Positions 15,071 through 24,238 of a stretch of DNA of 64,000 bases are shown in pieces. Made by a program: the position numbers and the translations under genes. Each line of letters begins with the position of its first letter. Position 1 is the stretch's first letter. Below the pieces are notes generated by a model. The model was not told where the DNA came from. It was given only the letters and a program-made list of their open reading frames with translations, and made no database searches. Origin of the DNA: Diplocloster modestus. GTDB taxonomy: Bacteria; Bacillota; Clostridia; Lachnospirales; Lachnospiraceae. Where the stretch lies: assembly GCF_019042245.1 (NCBI RefSeq), contig NZ_JAHQCX010000002.1, forward strand, positions 414,267 through 478,266. Direction: 5' to 3'.

Positions 15071-17148
15071 AATGTCAATTCCATCCGTTCTATAATGTGA
15101 TCCTGATATACTTCATCCAGTTCCACAAAATATCCGCTCCAGCCCCAGACCCGCACGATCAGGTTCTGGTAATCCTTCGGATGTTTTTTTGCATCCAGCA
15201 GTGTATCCTTGTTCACCGCGTTGATCTGCATCTGATGCCCGCCCATATCCAGGAAGGATTTGACCAGCATGGCTACTTTTCGGATACTCTCCCCGGTTTT
15301 GAATACCGTATCGTGCAGCTCGATGGTCAGGGGGCCTCCGTTGGCCGTCAGTTTCAGATCCGGTTTGCTAAAGGATTTGACCAGGGACACCGGCCCTTTC
15401 AGCCGGCAGAACAAGCTCGGAGAATAGTTACAGGCGAAGGCTTCCCCCGCCCGGCGTCCGTCCGGTGTAGCCGGAAGATCCTCTGACTGCCAGATATAAT
15501 ACATGGCGGATCCCGTTCCCGCCCGATAGATACCGCCCCGTTCATTCGTACAGCCTTCCAGCGCCTCAGCAAACCAGGCCAGCAGGCGGGAAGCGATTCG
15601 ATCAGGGTCTTCCTCATCATTCCCCATCTTGGGTCCTTCATAGCGCAGCCGGTTCAGCAGCAGCTCGTGGCCTTTGTAATCCTGCGCCAATGCATCCAGC
15701 AGTTCCTGTTTTTCCACACTCTGCTCGTCGTAGACAAACCGTTTTACGGCAGCCAGGGAATCCACTGCGGTAGACAGGCCGCTGCCATGGATCCCGAAGT
15801 TGTTATATTTATTTCCCAGAGAAATATCCTTCGCCTGTGAAATACATCCCTCCATCATCAGCGACATCACCGGAGACGGTTCCAGGTACAGGTTTTTATA
15901 TTTAGAAACCATCTGCACACACTGTGCCCGGATCTTCTCATGAACCACCTGTATAAAGTCTTCAAACTCCGTACATTCCGTCAATAAAGGCAGGGATTTT
16001 ACTACTACATCCGCAAAAGAGAGGCCGTCGATATTGGGAATATCCATACCTTTCCCGGGTATGATGAATTCCCAGCAGGCTGCCACTACATACTGGTAAG
16101 CGTCCTCCGGTTCATACCCCCAGCGCAGAAGGGCCGGTATGACCACATCATCATTGGAATACTGGGGAAATCCCAGTCCCTGTTTGGTCATCCGGGTTCC
16201 TTTTTCATATAAGGCCAGCGGCGTATTCTTATGTACCCGCAGATTGATCTTCGGATCGATCAGCTTTAATTCCAGGCTGGCATCCATACACAGATCTGAC
16301 AGGAGATTATAGCAGTCGCTCCCGTCCTGGGCACAGCCCCCCAGTACCATGCTCTGTCCATTGTCCCCCTGCTGCATTCCGGTGTACAGATCGCTGTCCC
16401 GGTTGAAGCTGATAAAGAATTCCTCCAGCAGTTCAAATGCCTCCTCTTTGGAGAGAATCCCGTTCTCCAGATCTCTCTTCAAATACGGATACATGTACTG
16501 GTCAAACCTTCCGATCGTATTGTGGTAATTAAAGGTACACCACAGACAGTAGTGAAGGAACCGGAAGAACTGAAGCGCTTCTTCAAAGCTTTGGGCGGCC
16601 TGGGCCGGAATTCTGCGGAAAGTCTCCGCAACTTTTAAGTTCCCGGCTTTCTCTGCCGCCTCCCGATAACGCCCGGCAAATAAGAGCATCTCGTCTGTCA
16701 TACGGAGCATTGCTTCCAGATAGGTATACTCCTCCTGCTCCTTCTGACCTTCCGCCGGCTCCCTTTTTTTCATTTCTGTCTGAATTTCTTCCTGTTTCTT
16801 TAAAAGACCGGTTCCGATTACCTTTGCATAGCAGGGGTTGATATTGCAGACTTTGCCCTGCTCGTGGATATAGTGCTCTCTGCCAATCGTTTCCTGTTCT
16901 TTCGGAGTATGTATTTCCGGCAGCGTCACTACCGTACGGATCATCGCGATTCGTTCGAAAGGATAGACCACCGGCTGTTCCTTTTCCAATACATAGGAAA
17001 AACGCCGTACTACCCGCTCCAGATCTGAATATCCTGCCTTTTCAAATTCTCCGGCCAGGCGGAACGGATCTTCTTTCTGCTGGCGGAATGTGTGATGTTC
17101 CTTATTCCGTATAAAATAATCCAGCTGATTCCTGATATTTTCTGTCAT
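15067..17148 (-). CDS. Glycyl radical enzyme of unassigned substrate, Cys-x-Glu eliminase type
   Basis: The product has 693 residues from the ATG at 17146-17148, which follows AAAGGAGG; a longer frame is not needed. The C-terminal domain carries GGHQMQINAVN (residues 636-646), then RVWGWSGYF with the radical Gly at 669. The thiyl loop is VVAACWEFIIPGKG, with Cys358 and Glu360. Known dehydratase and lyase members such as glycerol and propanediol dehydratases have GCVEP here, so the Cys-x-Glu pair is kept but the neighbours differ. NTIGRFDQYMYPY is another family block. It probably removes water (or another group) from a diol-type substrate. Its activase is just upstream, and no microcompartment shell genes are present. 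Confidence 0.9.
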   Translation of the reverse strand: MTENIRNQLDYFIRNKEHHTFRQQKEDPFRLAGEFEKAGYSDLERVVRRFSYVLEKEQPVVYPFERIAMIRTVVTLPEIHTPKEQETIGREHYIHEQGKVCNINPCYAKVIGTGLLKKQEEIQTEMKKREPAEGQKEQEEYTYLEAMLRMTDEMLLFAGRYREAAEKAGNLKVAETFRRIPAQAAQSFEEALQFFRFLHYCLWCTFNYHNTIGRFDQYMYPYLKRDLENGILSKEEAFELLEEFFISFNRDSDLYTGMQQGDNGQSMVLGGCAQDGSDCYNLLSDLCMDASLELKLIDPKINLRVHKNTPLALYEKGTRMTKQGLGFPQYSNDDVVIPALLRWGYEPEDAYQYVVAACWEFIIPGKGMDIPNIDGLSFADVVVKSLPLLTECTEFEDFIQVVHEKIRAQCVQMVSKYKNLYLEPSPVMSLMMEGCISQAKDISLGNKYNNFGIHGSGLSTAVDSLAAVKRFVYDEQSVEKQELLDALAQDYKGHELLLNRLRYEGPKMGNDEEDPDRIASRLLAWFAEALEGCTNERGGIYRAGTGSAMYYIWQSEDLPATPDGRRAGEAFACNYSPSLFCRLKGPVSLVKSFSKPDLKLTANGGPLTIELHDTVFKTGESIRKVAMLVKSFLDMGGHQMQINAVNKDTLLDAKKHPKDYQNLIVRVWGWSGYFVELDEVYQDHIIERMELTL

Positions 17149-17235
17149 AAAGTACCTCCTTTCTTGCTTCTGGCTGTCTGATGTCATAGGTGCTTACTAT
17201 TACATGTCCATGTGTAGGTATAAGGCCGTATCTTG

Positions 17236-18081
17236 TTACATAATCTTATAGGGAATTCCTCTTTTTTCAAATGGGTCCATATGATATTGCGGCTTCTGTT
17301 CCGTCTGAAATTCAGGCTGATAGTTTTTTCCCACCATGCCGTATTTTGCGCCCGCTGTCTTATGATAGGGGAGCAGTTCCACCCGGACCAGCGGACCGGC
17401 GTTTGTAAGAAGAGCGGCTGTCTGCTCCATATTTTCTTCCGTATCATTGACTCCTGGTATCAATGGGATCCGTATCATATATGGAGTATCTCCTGTTTTA
17501 AGCTGTTCCAGGTTAGCCAGAATCTTCCGGTTGCTGACACCGGTATAATAGCGGTGCCTGTCATCGTCCACCAGCTTGATATCCATGATTACAAACTGCA
17601 GCATCCCGACGATCTTTCTGAACTGTTCCCTTTCGCAAAATCCACTGGTTTCCACACATGTATGCAGACCGTTTAACTCACGGATACACGCTTCCAAAAA
17701 TTCCGGCTGGGCAAGTGGTTCCCCGCCGGAGAAAGTCACACCGCCTTCATTTTTCAAAAGGAATTCCCGGTCTTTCAGAAGCCGGCCTGCCAGTTCCTCA
17801 GGTGTCACAGCTGTCCCGCAAATTTTCCGAAGGCGCATGGGGCAGACTTCTATGCATTTACCACAAACCAGGCATTTTGAAGGAGAAGGGCATACCTGTA
17901 TACACCGTCCGCAATGCAGGCAGCCATTGGGACTGGTCATCCGTTCCGGCGCAAAGCTCATGCCCTCCGGATTATGACACCACATACATTGAAGCGGGCA
18001 GCCTTTGAGAAAGACAGTGGTACGTATCCCAGGCCCGTCAAATACAGCAAACTCTTTGATATCAAAAATAATCCCGTTCAT
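17236..18081 (-). CDS. Glycyl radical enzyme activase (radical SAM)
   Basis: The product has 281 residues. The radical SAM motif is C28-x3-C32-x2-C35 in GCPLQCMWCHNPEG. It is followed by a ferredoxin-like insert with two 4Fe-4S cysteine sets (C54, C57, C60, C64 and C70, C73, C76, C80), which is usual for activases of dehydratase-type radical enzymes. TFSGGEPLAQPEF is the SAM-binding GGEP motif. The protein abstracts hydrogen from Gly669 of the neighbouring enzyme. It lies 87 nt upstream of that gene and 9 nt after the cupin-like gene. Confidence 0.95.
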   Translation of the reverse strand: MNGIIFDIKEFAVFDGPGIRTTVFLKGCPLQCMWCHNPEGMSFAPERMTSPNGCLHCGRCIQVCPSPSKCLVCGKCIEVCPMRLRKICGTAVTPEELAGRLLKDREFLLKNEGGVTFSGGEPLAQPEFLEACIRELNGLHTCVETSGFCEREQFRKIVGMLQFVIMDIKLVDDDRHRYYTGVSNRKILANLEQLKTGDTPYMIRIPLIPGVNDTEENMEQTAALLTNAGPLVRVELLPYHKTAGAKYGMVGKNYQPEFQTEQKPQYHMDPFEKRGIPYKIM

Positions 18082-18090
18082 TATGTTCTT

Positions 18091-18588
18091 TTATAATTCC
18101 AGAATCCGATGCTCTTCTTCCGGGATCTCCACTTTATGGCAGTCATTAAAATAAGTCCGTTCCGGCAGCAGCACGATCGAAGTCACCGGTTTATCTTCCA
18201 CCGGCATCTGCGCATAATGCCATACTCCCGCCCGAATCCAGATCATAACGCCGCTGGGAATGTAGAACGCCTCCAATTCATTAAGCGGGATCTGTTCATC
18301 CGCCGAAGCCGGTGCGAACGCCATCACCACATCGCCGTCCAGCATCATAAAAGCCTCTCCTGTATGGGTATGGTACTCCATGATCTTAACTTTCTTCTCT
18401 CCTGGGAGTGCCACCCCCGCGGAGATCGAAACCTGACCCCCAGCCTCAATCTGCATGATATCCCGGTAAAAGCAAACTGGATCTTCCTCTGTGCCCAGGT
18501 GCGGTGTGTCAGGATTCAGAACTTTTGCATAGCTTCCGAATTTATAAAAGCTGTCTAATGTCAATGATTTTACTTTAACCGATTTCAT
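18091..18588 (-). CDS. Ureidoglycolate lyase (AllA)/cupin-like protein
   Basis: The product has 165 residues. EYHTHTGEAFMML is a cupin-type metal site (His, His, Glu). LEAFYIPSGVMIWIRAGVWHY matches the AllA-type pattern ending in GVWH. AllA cleaves ureidoglycolate, but no other allantoin genes are nearby. In a sugar block such a protein more plausibly acts as a sugar isomerase/lyase or binds an intermediate. It sits between the aldo/keto reductase and the activase, 51 nt and 9 nt away, so it is surely co-transcribed. The specific function is open. Confidence 0.65.
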   Translation of the reverse strand: MKSVKVKSLTLDSFYKFGSYAKVLNPDTPHLGTEEDPVCFYRDIMQIEAGGQVSISAGVALPGEKKVKIMEYHTHTGEAFMMLDGDVVMAFAPASADEQIPLNELEAFYIPSGVMIWIRAGVWHYAQMPVEDKPVTSIVLLPERTYFNDCHKVEIPEEEHRILEL

Positions 18589-18639
18589 TTCGCTCCTTCT
18601 TTCTATCCTGCCTTATCCACAGAATAATCCTGCAGAATC

Positions 18640-19623
18640 CTACCCCAGAATCTCATCGATTCTGGCCAGCTCATCGGCAGTGAACTTCTGGTTCTCCAGC
18701 ATTTTCACATTTTCAATAATCTGTTCCTTACGGCTGGCACCCAATAATACGGATGTGACTCCGCCCTCCCTGACGTCCCAGGCCAAAGCCATCTGTGGCA
18801 GAGACTGCCCGCGTTCCTTTGCCATTTCGTTTAACCGTATGACCTTATCCAGGACTTCCGCCGTGATGTCCGCTCCATTTAAGAACGGGCAGTTCTGATT
18901 GTCAGCCCTGGATCCTTTGGGAATCCCGGCGATATATTTAGTGGTCAGTAATCCCTGTTCCAGCGGGCAGAATGCCACGGAACCGATCCCTTCCTGTTTC
19001 AGCACATCGAAGAGGCCTTCCTCCGGAATACGGCAGAACATATTATACCTGGGCTGATGGATCAGCAGTTTTACACCCATATCCTTAAGCATCCGGGAAG
19101 CTTTCCTTGTATCCTCCGCATTATAATTACTGACTCCCACATACAGCGCTTTCCCCTGCCGGACAATATCGGCAAGCGCGCCCATCGTCTCTTCTAACGG
19201 TGTATTCTCATCCCGCCTGTGATGATAAAAGATGTCCACATAGTCTAACTGCATCCGTCTAAGACTCTGATCTAAGCTGGCCATCAGGGATTTTCTGGAA
19301 CCCCAGTTTCCATAAGGGCCATCCCACATCTCATATCCGGCCTTGGTGGTAATCACCAGCTCATCCCGGTAACCCTTCAGGTCCCGCTTCAGAACTTCTC
19401 CCAGTACCTCTTCTGCACTTCCCGGAGGCGGCCCGTAGTTATTTGCCGCATCGATATGATTGATTCCCAGATTAAAAGCGGTCAGAATCATTTCCCTGCT
19501 GTTCTCGTAAGGGTAGGCTTTCCCGAAATTATTCCAGATACCCAGACAAAGCTTCGGCAGATACAGGCCGCTGTCACCGCATTTCACATAAGACATATTT
19601 TCATAACGGTTTCCCGCGATCAT
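18640..19623 (-). CDS. Aldo/keto reductase (YghZ-like)
   Basis: The product has 327 residues, the family's usual length. The catalytic Asp and Tyr are in GINHIDAANNYG, Lys in LVITTKAGYE and His in DIFYHHRRD, giving the full tetrad. NADPH-binding residues are expected around LLGASRKEQI. YghZ relatives reduce L-glyceraldehyde 3-phosphate, methylglyoxal or lactaldehyde. In this block it may reduce an aldehyde made by the aldolase, or act on the sugar itself. It begins 6 nt after the deoC stop, with GGAG 9 nt before the ATG. Confidence 0.88.
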   Translation of the reverse strand: MIAGNRYENMSYVKCGDSGLYLPKLCLGIWNNFGKAYPYENSREMILTAFNLGINHIDAANNYGPPPGSAEEVLGEVLKRDLKGYRDELVITTKAGYEMWDGPYGNWGSRKSLMASLDQSLRRMQLDYVDIFYHHRRDENTPLEETMGALADIVRQGKALYVGVSNYNAEDTRKASRMLKDMGVKLLIHQPRYNMFCRIPEEGLFDVLKQEGIGSVAFCPLEQGLLTTKYIAGIPKGSRADNQNCPFLNGADITAEVLDKVIRLNEMAKERGQSLPQMALAWDVREGGVTSVLLGASRKEQIIENVKMLENQKFTADELARIDEILG

Positions 19624-19629
19624 CTATAC

Positions 19630-20322
19630 TCACTCCTCTGTCATTTTCTTATAATCTTCCACAATCCGGATTCCGGAACTGGTTCCGATTCTGGAAGCAC
19701 CGGCATCGATCATCGCCAGCGCCGTCTGTACGTCGCGGATACCGCCGGCTGCCTTTACCTTTAACCGGTCTCCGACCACGGACTTCATCAGACGTACATG
19801 CTCCGCTTTAGCCCCGTACTCGCCGAAGCCTGTGGAAGTTTTAATAAAATCAATTCCGATCTCCAACGCGATCTCGGCCATCTTAACGATTTCCTCCTCC
19901 GTCAGATAGCAGTTCTCGAAGATCACCTTCGATGTCACCTGATATTTCCGGCACATCTTAACGATCCCGTCCATTTCTCTGCGGATGTAGTCATAATTCT
20001 TATTCTTAAGTTCCACCAGATTCGCTACATAATCAATCTCACCGGCCCCTTTACGGATCGCATCCTCTGTCTCGAACACTTTCGTTTCCAGCGTGGACTG
20101 TCCAAGGGGGAACCCTACGGCGCTGTCCACCAGTACCGGTGAATCCTTCAGCTGTCCGTAGCAGATTTCTGTCGTCGCACAATTAATCGCCACAGTTTTA
20201 AAATTATATTGCTTTGCCTCATCACACAGCTTCACAAACGCCTCATTCGGTACATACTGTTTCAGATTCGTATGATCGATCATGTTCGCTAACTGCTGCC
20301 AGGTCAAATTTTTGTCACTCAT
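19630..20322 (-). CDS. deoC: Deoxyribose-phosphate aldolase
   Basis: The product has 230 residues. The Schiff-base Lys is in [13 protein letters not shown], the second active-site Lys in [10 protein letters not shown] and the Asp in [25 protein letters not shown] forms the phosphate site, so a phosphorylated deoxy sugar is expected. The known reaction splits 2-deoxyribose 5-phosphate into acetaldehyde and glyceraldehyde 3-phosphate. No nucleoside phosphorylase or phosphopentomutase is beside it, so its role here is probably sugar catabolism rather than nucleoside salvage. It lies between the kinase and the aldo/keto reductase. Confidence 0.92.
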   Translation of the reverse strand: MSDKNLTWQQLANMIDHTNLKQYVPNEAFVKLCDEAKQYNFKTVAINCATTEICYGQLKDSPVLVDSAVGFPLGQSTLETKVFETEDAIRKGAGEIDYVANLVELKNKNYDYIRREMDGIVKMCRKYQVTSKVIFENCYLTEEEIVKMAEIALEIGIDFIKTSTGFGEYGAKAEHVRLMKSVVGDRLKVKAAGGIRDVQTALAMIDAGASRIGTSSGIRIVEDYKKMTEE

Positions 20323-20381
20323 CCTTTTCTCTCCTTATACGATACTTTCATGTTTAAACCTCTATCAGGTCCTGTTCAAAA

Positions 20382-21905
20382 TCAGATGCGGTTCAGCTGA
20401 TGATAAACCGGTTCCAGCGCGGCATACGCCTCATTGAACAGATGGTACATCTTCTCATAAACCTCATAATTCTCCGGCTGTGGCTCAATCACCCGTTCCA
20501 CAGGATTCAGCGTATGGATCACTCTAAAATCCGGAAATGCGCCGATACCCACTCCTGCGCATACGGCTGCTCCCATGGAGGTCGCCTCCTCCACATATCT
20601 GGGAATCAGAATCCGTTTCTGCCAGATGTCCGCCAACATCTGTGCCCATACGGTACTGGAAGCCCCGCCGCCGATCAGTGTCAATTCTCCCGCCGGAAGA
20701 TTCCTCTCTAAGATATCCAGAATCACCTTCAGATTATAACCCACACCCTCCATAACGGAACGTATCATATCATCTTTCGTATGAATCGCACCTAATCCGA
20801 TAAAAGTCCCTCTCGCATCCAGATTCCATCTGGGGCTTCGCTCTCCCAGTAAATAAGGAAGAAACAACAGACGATTCGCCCCTGCCGGCCGTGCCGCCGC
20901 CCGCTCATTCAGATATTCCGGGAGTTTACGCCCTTCTCTCTCAGCGAAATCCTTTTCATAGTCACAAAGAGTCCTCATCATCCACTGAAACGAATACCCC
21001 GCGGCCTGCATAGTTCCGCAGGGCGTATATAAGTTCTCATCCAGTGCCACCCAGTTAAAAGTCCGCATGTCCCCGTCAAATACCGGGACCTTCGCAGCAT
21101 TGGAAATCCAGGACGAAGACCCCAGCACATTATACATCCGGCCCTCTTCCACCGCGCCTGCGCCTGCAGCCGCACAGCTGCCATCCCCGCCGCCCATGAT
21201 CACCGGAGTCCCTTCGAGAAGCCCTGTCTGCACCGCAGCCTCCTTCGTGATTCCTCCGATCCTGTGAGTGGATTTATAAAGCTCCGGCAGCAGATCCATC
21301 CGCAAACCATATGCATCCACCATCCGTCCGGACCATTCTTTTTTCTCCAGGTCCAGCAGGTTCGTTCCCGAAGCGTCTGAATAATCCGTAGCGAATTCCC
21401 CGGTCATCCTGCAGATCACATAATCCTTCGCGTTGAGAAGCTTAAAAGCTTTCTCATAAACTTCTGGCCTTCTATCCCTGATCCAACAACATTTAGCCGC
21501 AGAATAAGACGCGCTCAGCCGGTGTCCCGTGATCCGGTAAGCCTCCCGGCTGTCCACCTTATCTTCCACCCGGGCCATAAGTCCATCCGCCCGGGTATCC
21601 GCCCAGATTAAAGCCGGATGCAGATGCCTGCCTTCCTCATCCACCAGCACGCATCCCATCATCTGTCCGCTGAATGTCACGCAGGCCACCTGGTCTCCCC
21701 CGATACCCGCGCGTTCCATCAGCTCCTTGCCCGATCCGCAGACCGCCTTCCACCATTCTCCCGGATCCTGTTCCACGAACCCGTTCTGCGGCGTCTGTGT
21801 CTCATAAGGAGCCGTTAAACTGGCCGCCAGTTTTCCCTCCAGATCGTACAGCGTAGCCTTATTCCCGCTGGTCCCCAGATCATGGGCCAATATATACTCC
21901 TGCAT
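20382..21905 (-). CDS. FGGY-family carbohydrate kinase (xylulokinase-like)
   Basis: The product has 507 residues. HDLGTSGNKATLYD at residues 8-21 is the phosphate-1 loop of the actin-like ATPase fold. VIMGGGDGSCAAAGAG, NVLGSSSWISN and LIGGGASSTVWAQMLADIW are further FGGY blocks. It transfers phosphate from ATP to a sugar or ketose in the cytoplasm. Placed directly before deoC (59 nt gap), it is the natural candidate to supply the phosphorylated deoxy sugar that DeoC cleaves. The substrate could equally be an unmodified pentulose such as xylulose. Confidence 0.9.
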   Translation of the reverse strand: MQEYILAHDLGTSGNKATLYDLEGKLAASLTAPYETQTPQNGFVEQDPGEWWKAVCGSGKELMERAGIGGDQVACVTFSGQMMGCVLVDEEGRHLHPALIWADTRADGLMARVEDKVDSREAYRITGHRLSASYSAAKCCWIRDRRPEVYEKAFKLLNAKDYVICRMTGEFATDYSDASGTNLLDLEKKEWSGRMVDAYGLRMDLLPELYKSTHRIGGITKEAAVQTGLLEGTPVIMGGGDGSCAAAGAGAVEEGRMYNVLGSSSWISNAAKVPVFDGDMRTFNWVALDENLYTPCGTMQAAGYSFQWMMRTLCDYEKDFAEREGRKLPEYLNERAAARPAGANRLLFLPYLLGERSPRWNLDARGTFIGLGAIHTKDDMIRSVMEGVGYNLKVILDILERNLPAGELTLIGGGASSTVWAQMLADIWQKRILIPRYVEEATSMGAAVCAGVGIGAFPDFRVIHTLNPVERVIEPQPENYEVYEKMYHLFNEAYAALEPVYHQLNRI

Positions 21906-21961
21906 CCCTCATCACTCCTTCCATAAATTCTCCGCAGCTATTATTTCCCGCGGCCCCCCCT

Positions 21962-22999
21962 TCAGAAAGTAACCATAACCTTAAACGCTTCCTGGTTCGC
22001 AGTCATCGCAAATCCATCCAGGATCTTTTCGAAAGGTACCACGTGAGAATAAAATTCTTCCGGATGCAGGATCCCGGTCTGGATCCAGTTCATCACCTGC
22101 TGATGCGCCTGCGCCTCCTCCCACTTGGTGGGCCACTGAACGAACTGCAGCTGCCAGTTATACTCTGAATTCGTCCAATCCAGTTCCATCGAATTATTCG
22201 GAGAGATCCCGTAGACACAGATCTTGCCGTTAAAAGTCACCAGGTTCATGGCCTGATTAATGATCTGGCTGCGGCCTACCGCATCCACCACATAATCCAC
22301 ACCCTGGGGGCAGATCGCCCGGATCTTCCGGAGTAATTCCGGATCCGTACTGCTGAAGGTTTCATCCGCCCCAAGAGTTCTGGCCTTCTGCATCCGTTCT
22401 TCGGTCAGGTCACACACGATGATCGGCCCCAGTCCCAGAATCTTGGCAAACTTGGTAAAGGAAGCCCCCACCGGTCCGCATCCATAGATCACAATACTCT
22501 TATTAGGCTGTAATGCAAAGGTTTTCATAGCGCTCAAAACTTCCCGGAACGTAATCATCATCGATCCATGGACCGGGTCCATGCTTTTCGGAATCACCTT
22601 CTGGGTATATGCGGACACAGGAAAATCCGGGGAATCCTGCGAAACCCCGCTCTTTACCAGCGCTTTCCAATCCCAGCAGACCGCATACTCCGCGAATGCG
22701 CCCCATCCGGAATGGTAAGGACCGTTCATTCCTTCCTGGAACGGGCAGAGCACATGATCTCCCAGTTTAAAGTTCTCTACAAAACGTCCCATCTCCACCA
22801 CTTCTCCGACACCTTCATGGCCCAAAATGGCCGGATATGTATGGAATCCTTTGAATTTGCCATGAATGATTTTGGCATCGGTCCCGTTACAAATTCCACC
22901 GGCCAGCATCCTCACTAACACCTGATAATCATTTATTTTCTGTTTTTCTATCTCTACGATGTGAAGCGCACCGTTTTCTTCTACCGATAATGCTTTCAT
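21962..22999 (-). CDS. Zinc-type alcohol dehydrogenase (MDR family)
   Basis: The product has 345 residues from ATG 22997-22999 with GGAGG 8 nt upstream. GGICNGTDAK supplies the catalytic zinc Cys, LGHEGVGEVV the His and Glu. GCGPVGASFTKFAKILG is the Rossmann loop. The four-Cys structural zinc lobe usual in this family is absent between residues 90 and 115, so it may bind only catalytic zinc. It should oxidise a polyol or sugar, or reduce a ketose, with NAD(P). It is the first metabolic gene after lacI, 39 nt downstream. Confidence 0.88.
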   Translation of the reverse strand: MKALSVEENGALHIVEIEKQKINDYQVLVRMLAGGICNGTDAKIIHGKFKGFHTYPAILGHEGVGEVVEMGRFVENFKLGDHVLCPFQEGMNGPYHSGWGAFAEYAVCWDWKALVKSGVSQDSPDFPVSAYTQKVIPKSMDPVHGSMMITFREVLSAMKTFALQPNKSIVIYGCGPVGASFTKFAKILGLGPIIVCDLTEERMQKARTLGADETFSSTDPELLRKIRAICPQGVDYVVDAVGRSQIINQAMNLVTFNGKICVYGISPNNSMELDWTNSEYNWQLQFVQWPTKWEEAQAHQQVMNWIQTGILHPEEFYSHVVPFEKILDGFAMTANQEAFKVMVTF

Positions 23000-23038
23000 A
23001 ACCATTACCTCCAATGCCGCAATTTTTCTTATTATGCA

Positions 23039-24118
23039 TTATTCTGTATAATTCCGGATCACTTCCTCCGGAATATAGGCTGATTCCCGGATCACAATCT
23101 TCTGGGGCAGCACCTCATGGGCCGTCCGTTTCTTGCCCTTGATCACACTCTTGAACAGCTGATAGCAGCTGCGTCCCAAAAGTTTTTCATCCTGAGATAC
23201 CGTTGTCAGGGACGGATTGAAATATTCCGACACGGTGATATCATCGAATCCCACCACCGCAATATCCTCCGGCACGCTGATCCCCATTCTGCGGGCCGCA
23301 CTCATAAAACCGTGGGCGATCATATCGTTGGAGGTTAACACCACCTGAGGCCATTCCTCCCGCGGTATCGAATGCAGGAATTTTTCCAGCAGGGTATAGG
23401 AAGTCTGTACTTTTAAATGATGCAGTGTATTATCCAGAATCGCCGTAGAATCCTTTTCATTGACCCGGCAAAGCTTCAGCCCTTCCAGATAGCCACGGTA
23501 TCTGGCTTCCAGGTTATCCTGAACCGTAACCGGCTCTCCCGCATATGCAAACCGCCGGTATCCGGCATCGTACAGCGCGCACACCAGGTTCTTCACCGAC
23601 TGCTCATTGTCAAATTCCACCGACGGAAGCTCCCCGTGATGCCTGTCTCCTAAGACCACCGGTACATTGGCGTCCAGGCAGTCTTTGATAATATCGTCAT
23701 CGTTCCCGCCGCCAATAAAGATCAGGCCGTCCACCCGCCGCTCGATCAGCGCATGTACTCCTTCTCTTACGTTATCATTGTTAAAGGATGCGTCGCATAA
23801 GAGCACCACATAATTATCTTCCCTGGCCGCTTCCAGTATACTGGCCGCACACCGGGCGTAAAATTCACTGGAGATATCCTGAAGGACCACTCCGATCAGA
23901 CGAGTTCTCTTCTGCCGCAAAGCCCTGGCCAGCGCGTTGGGTGAATAGTTCAGCCGTTCAATGGCCTCCCACACCCGCTCCTGAGTCTCCGCCGATATCG
24001 GGGCTGTCCCGTTAATCACATGAGATACTGTCGACGGCACTACCTGCGCCAGACTCGCCACATCCTGAATGGTCGCTTTTTTCTTTTTTATCCCGGTTTT
24101 ATCCAAATTTGTACTCAC
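23039..24118 (-). CDS. LacI-family transcriptional regulator
   Basis: The helix-turn-helix is at the start (ATIQDVASLAQVVPSTVSHV), with the hinge helix SPNALARALRQKR. A periplasmic-binding-protein-like sensor domain follows, ending in VVGFDDITVSEYFNPSLTTV. The start is placed at a GTG (24116-24118) with GGAG 8 nt upstream, giving 359 residues; ATG 24142 is an alternative. It lies inside the sugar block between the GH88/105-like gene and the dehydrogenase, so it probably controls the block in response to a sugar or intermediate. The ATGAAAT-type palindromes at 31818-32042 are possible binding sites, though LacI sites usually have a CG centre. Confidence 0.92.
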   Translation of the reverse strand: MSTNLDKTGIKKKKATIQDVASLAQVVPSTVSHVINGTAPISAETQERVWEAIERLNYSPNALARALRQKRTRLIGVVLQDISSEFYARCAASILEAAREDNYVVLLCDASFNNDNVREGVHALIERRVDGLIFIGGGNDDDIIKDCLDANVPVVLGDRHHGELPSVEFDNEQSVKNLVCALYDAGYRRFAYAGEPVTVQDNLEARYRGYLEGLKLCRVNEKDSTAILDNTLHHLKVQTSYTLLEKFLHSIPREEWPQVVLTSNDMIAHGFMSAARRMGISVPEDIAVVGFDDITVSEYFNPSLTTVSQDEKLLGRSCYQLFKSVIKGKKRTAHEVLPQKIVIRESAYIPEEVIRNYTE

Positions 24119-24238
24119 AATATCAACTCCATATTTCCTCATTTTCATTTATCCTAATACTAACATATTTCTTCGAATTTTCAAAGTTTACCGGACAAAT
24201 GCCTGAAGAAATATCATACCGGTTTCGTATAGTACTGT

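Noticed and set aside
14138..15100. Plus-strand open frame of 320 codons
   Set aside because: It is fully antisense to the TIM-barrel epimerase gene, which has family motifs and operon coupling. The plus-strand translation has no recognisable domain and no ribosome binding site.
15067..17148. Assignment as propanediol/glycerol dehydratase or pyruvate formate-lyase
   Set aside because: The active-site loop is ACWEF rather than GCVEP or the tandem Cys of pyruvate formate-lyase, and no microcompartment or propanediol genes accompany it.
17184..17447. Minus-strand frame of 87 codons between activase and radical enzyme
   Set aside because: It overlaps the end of the activase gene in another frame, and its sequence has no domain or start signal.
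18091..18588. Allantoin degradation role from AllA similarity
   Set aside because: No allantoinase, allantoate or ureidoglycolate genes are nearby; the context is sugar breakdown, so only the fold-level name is kept.
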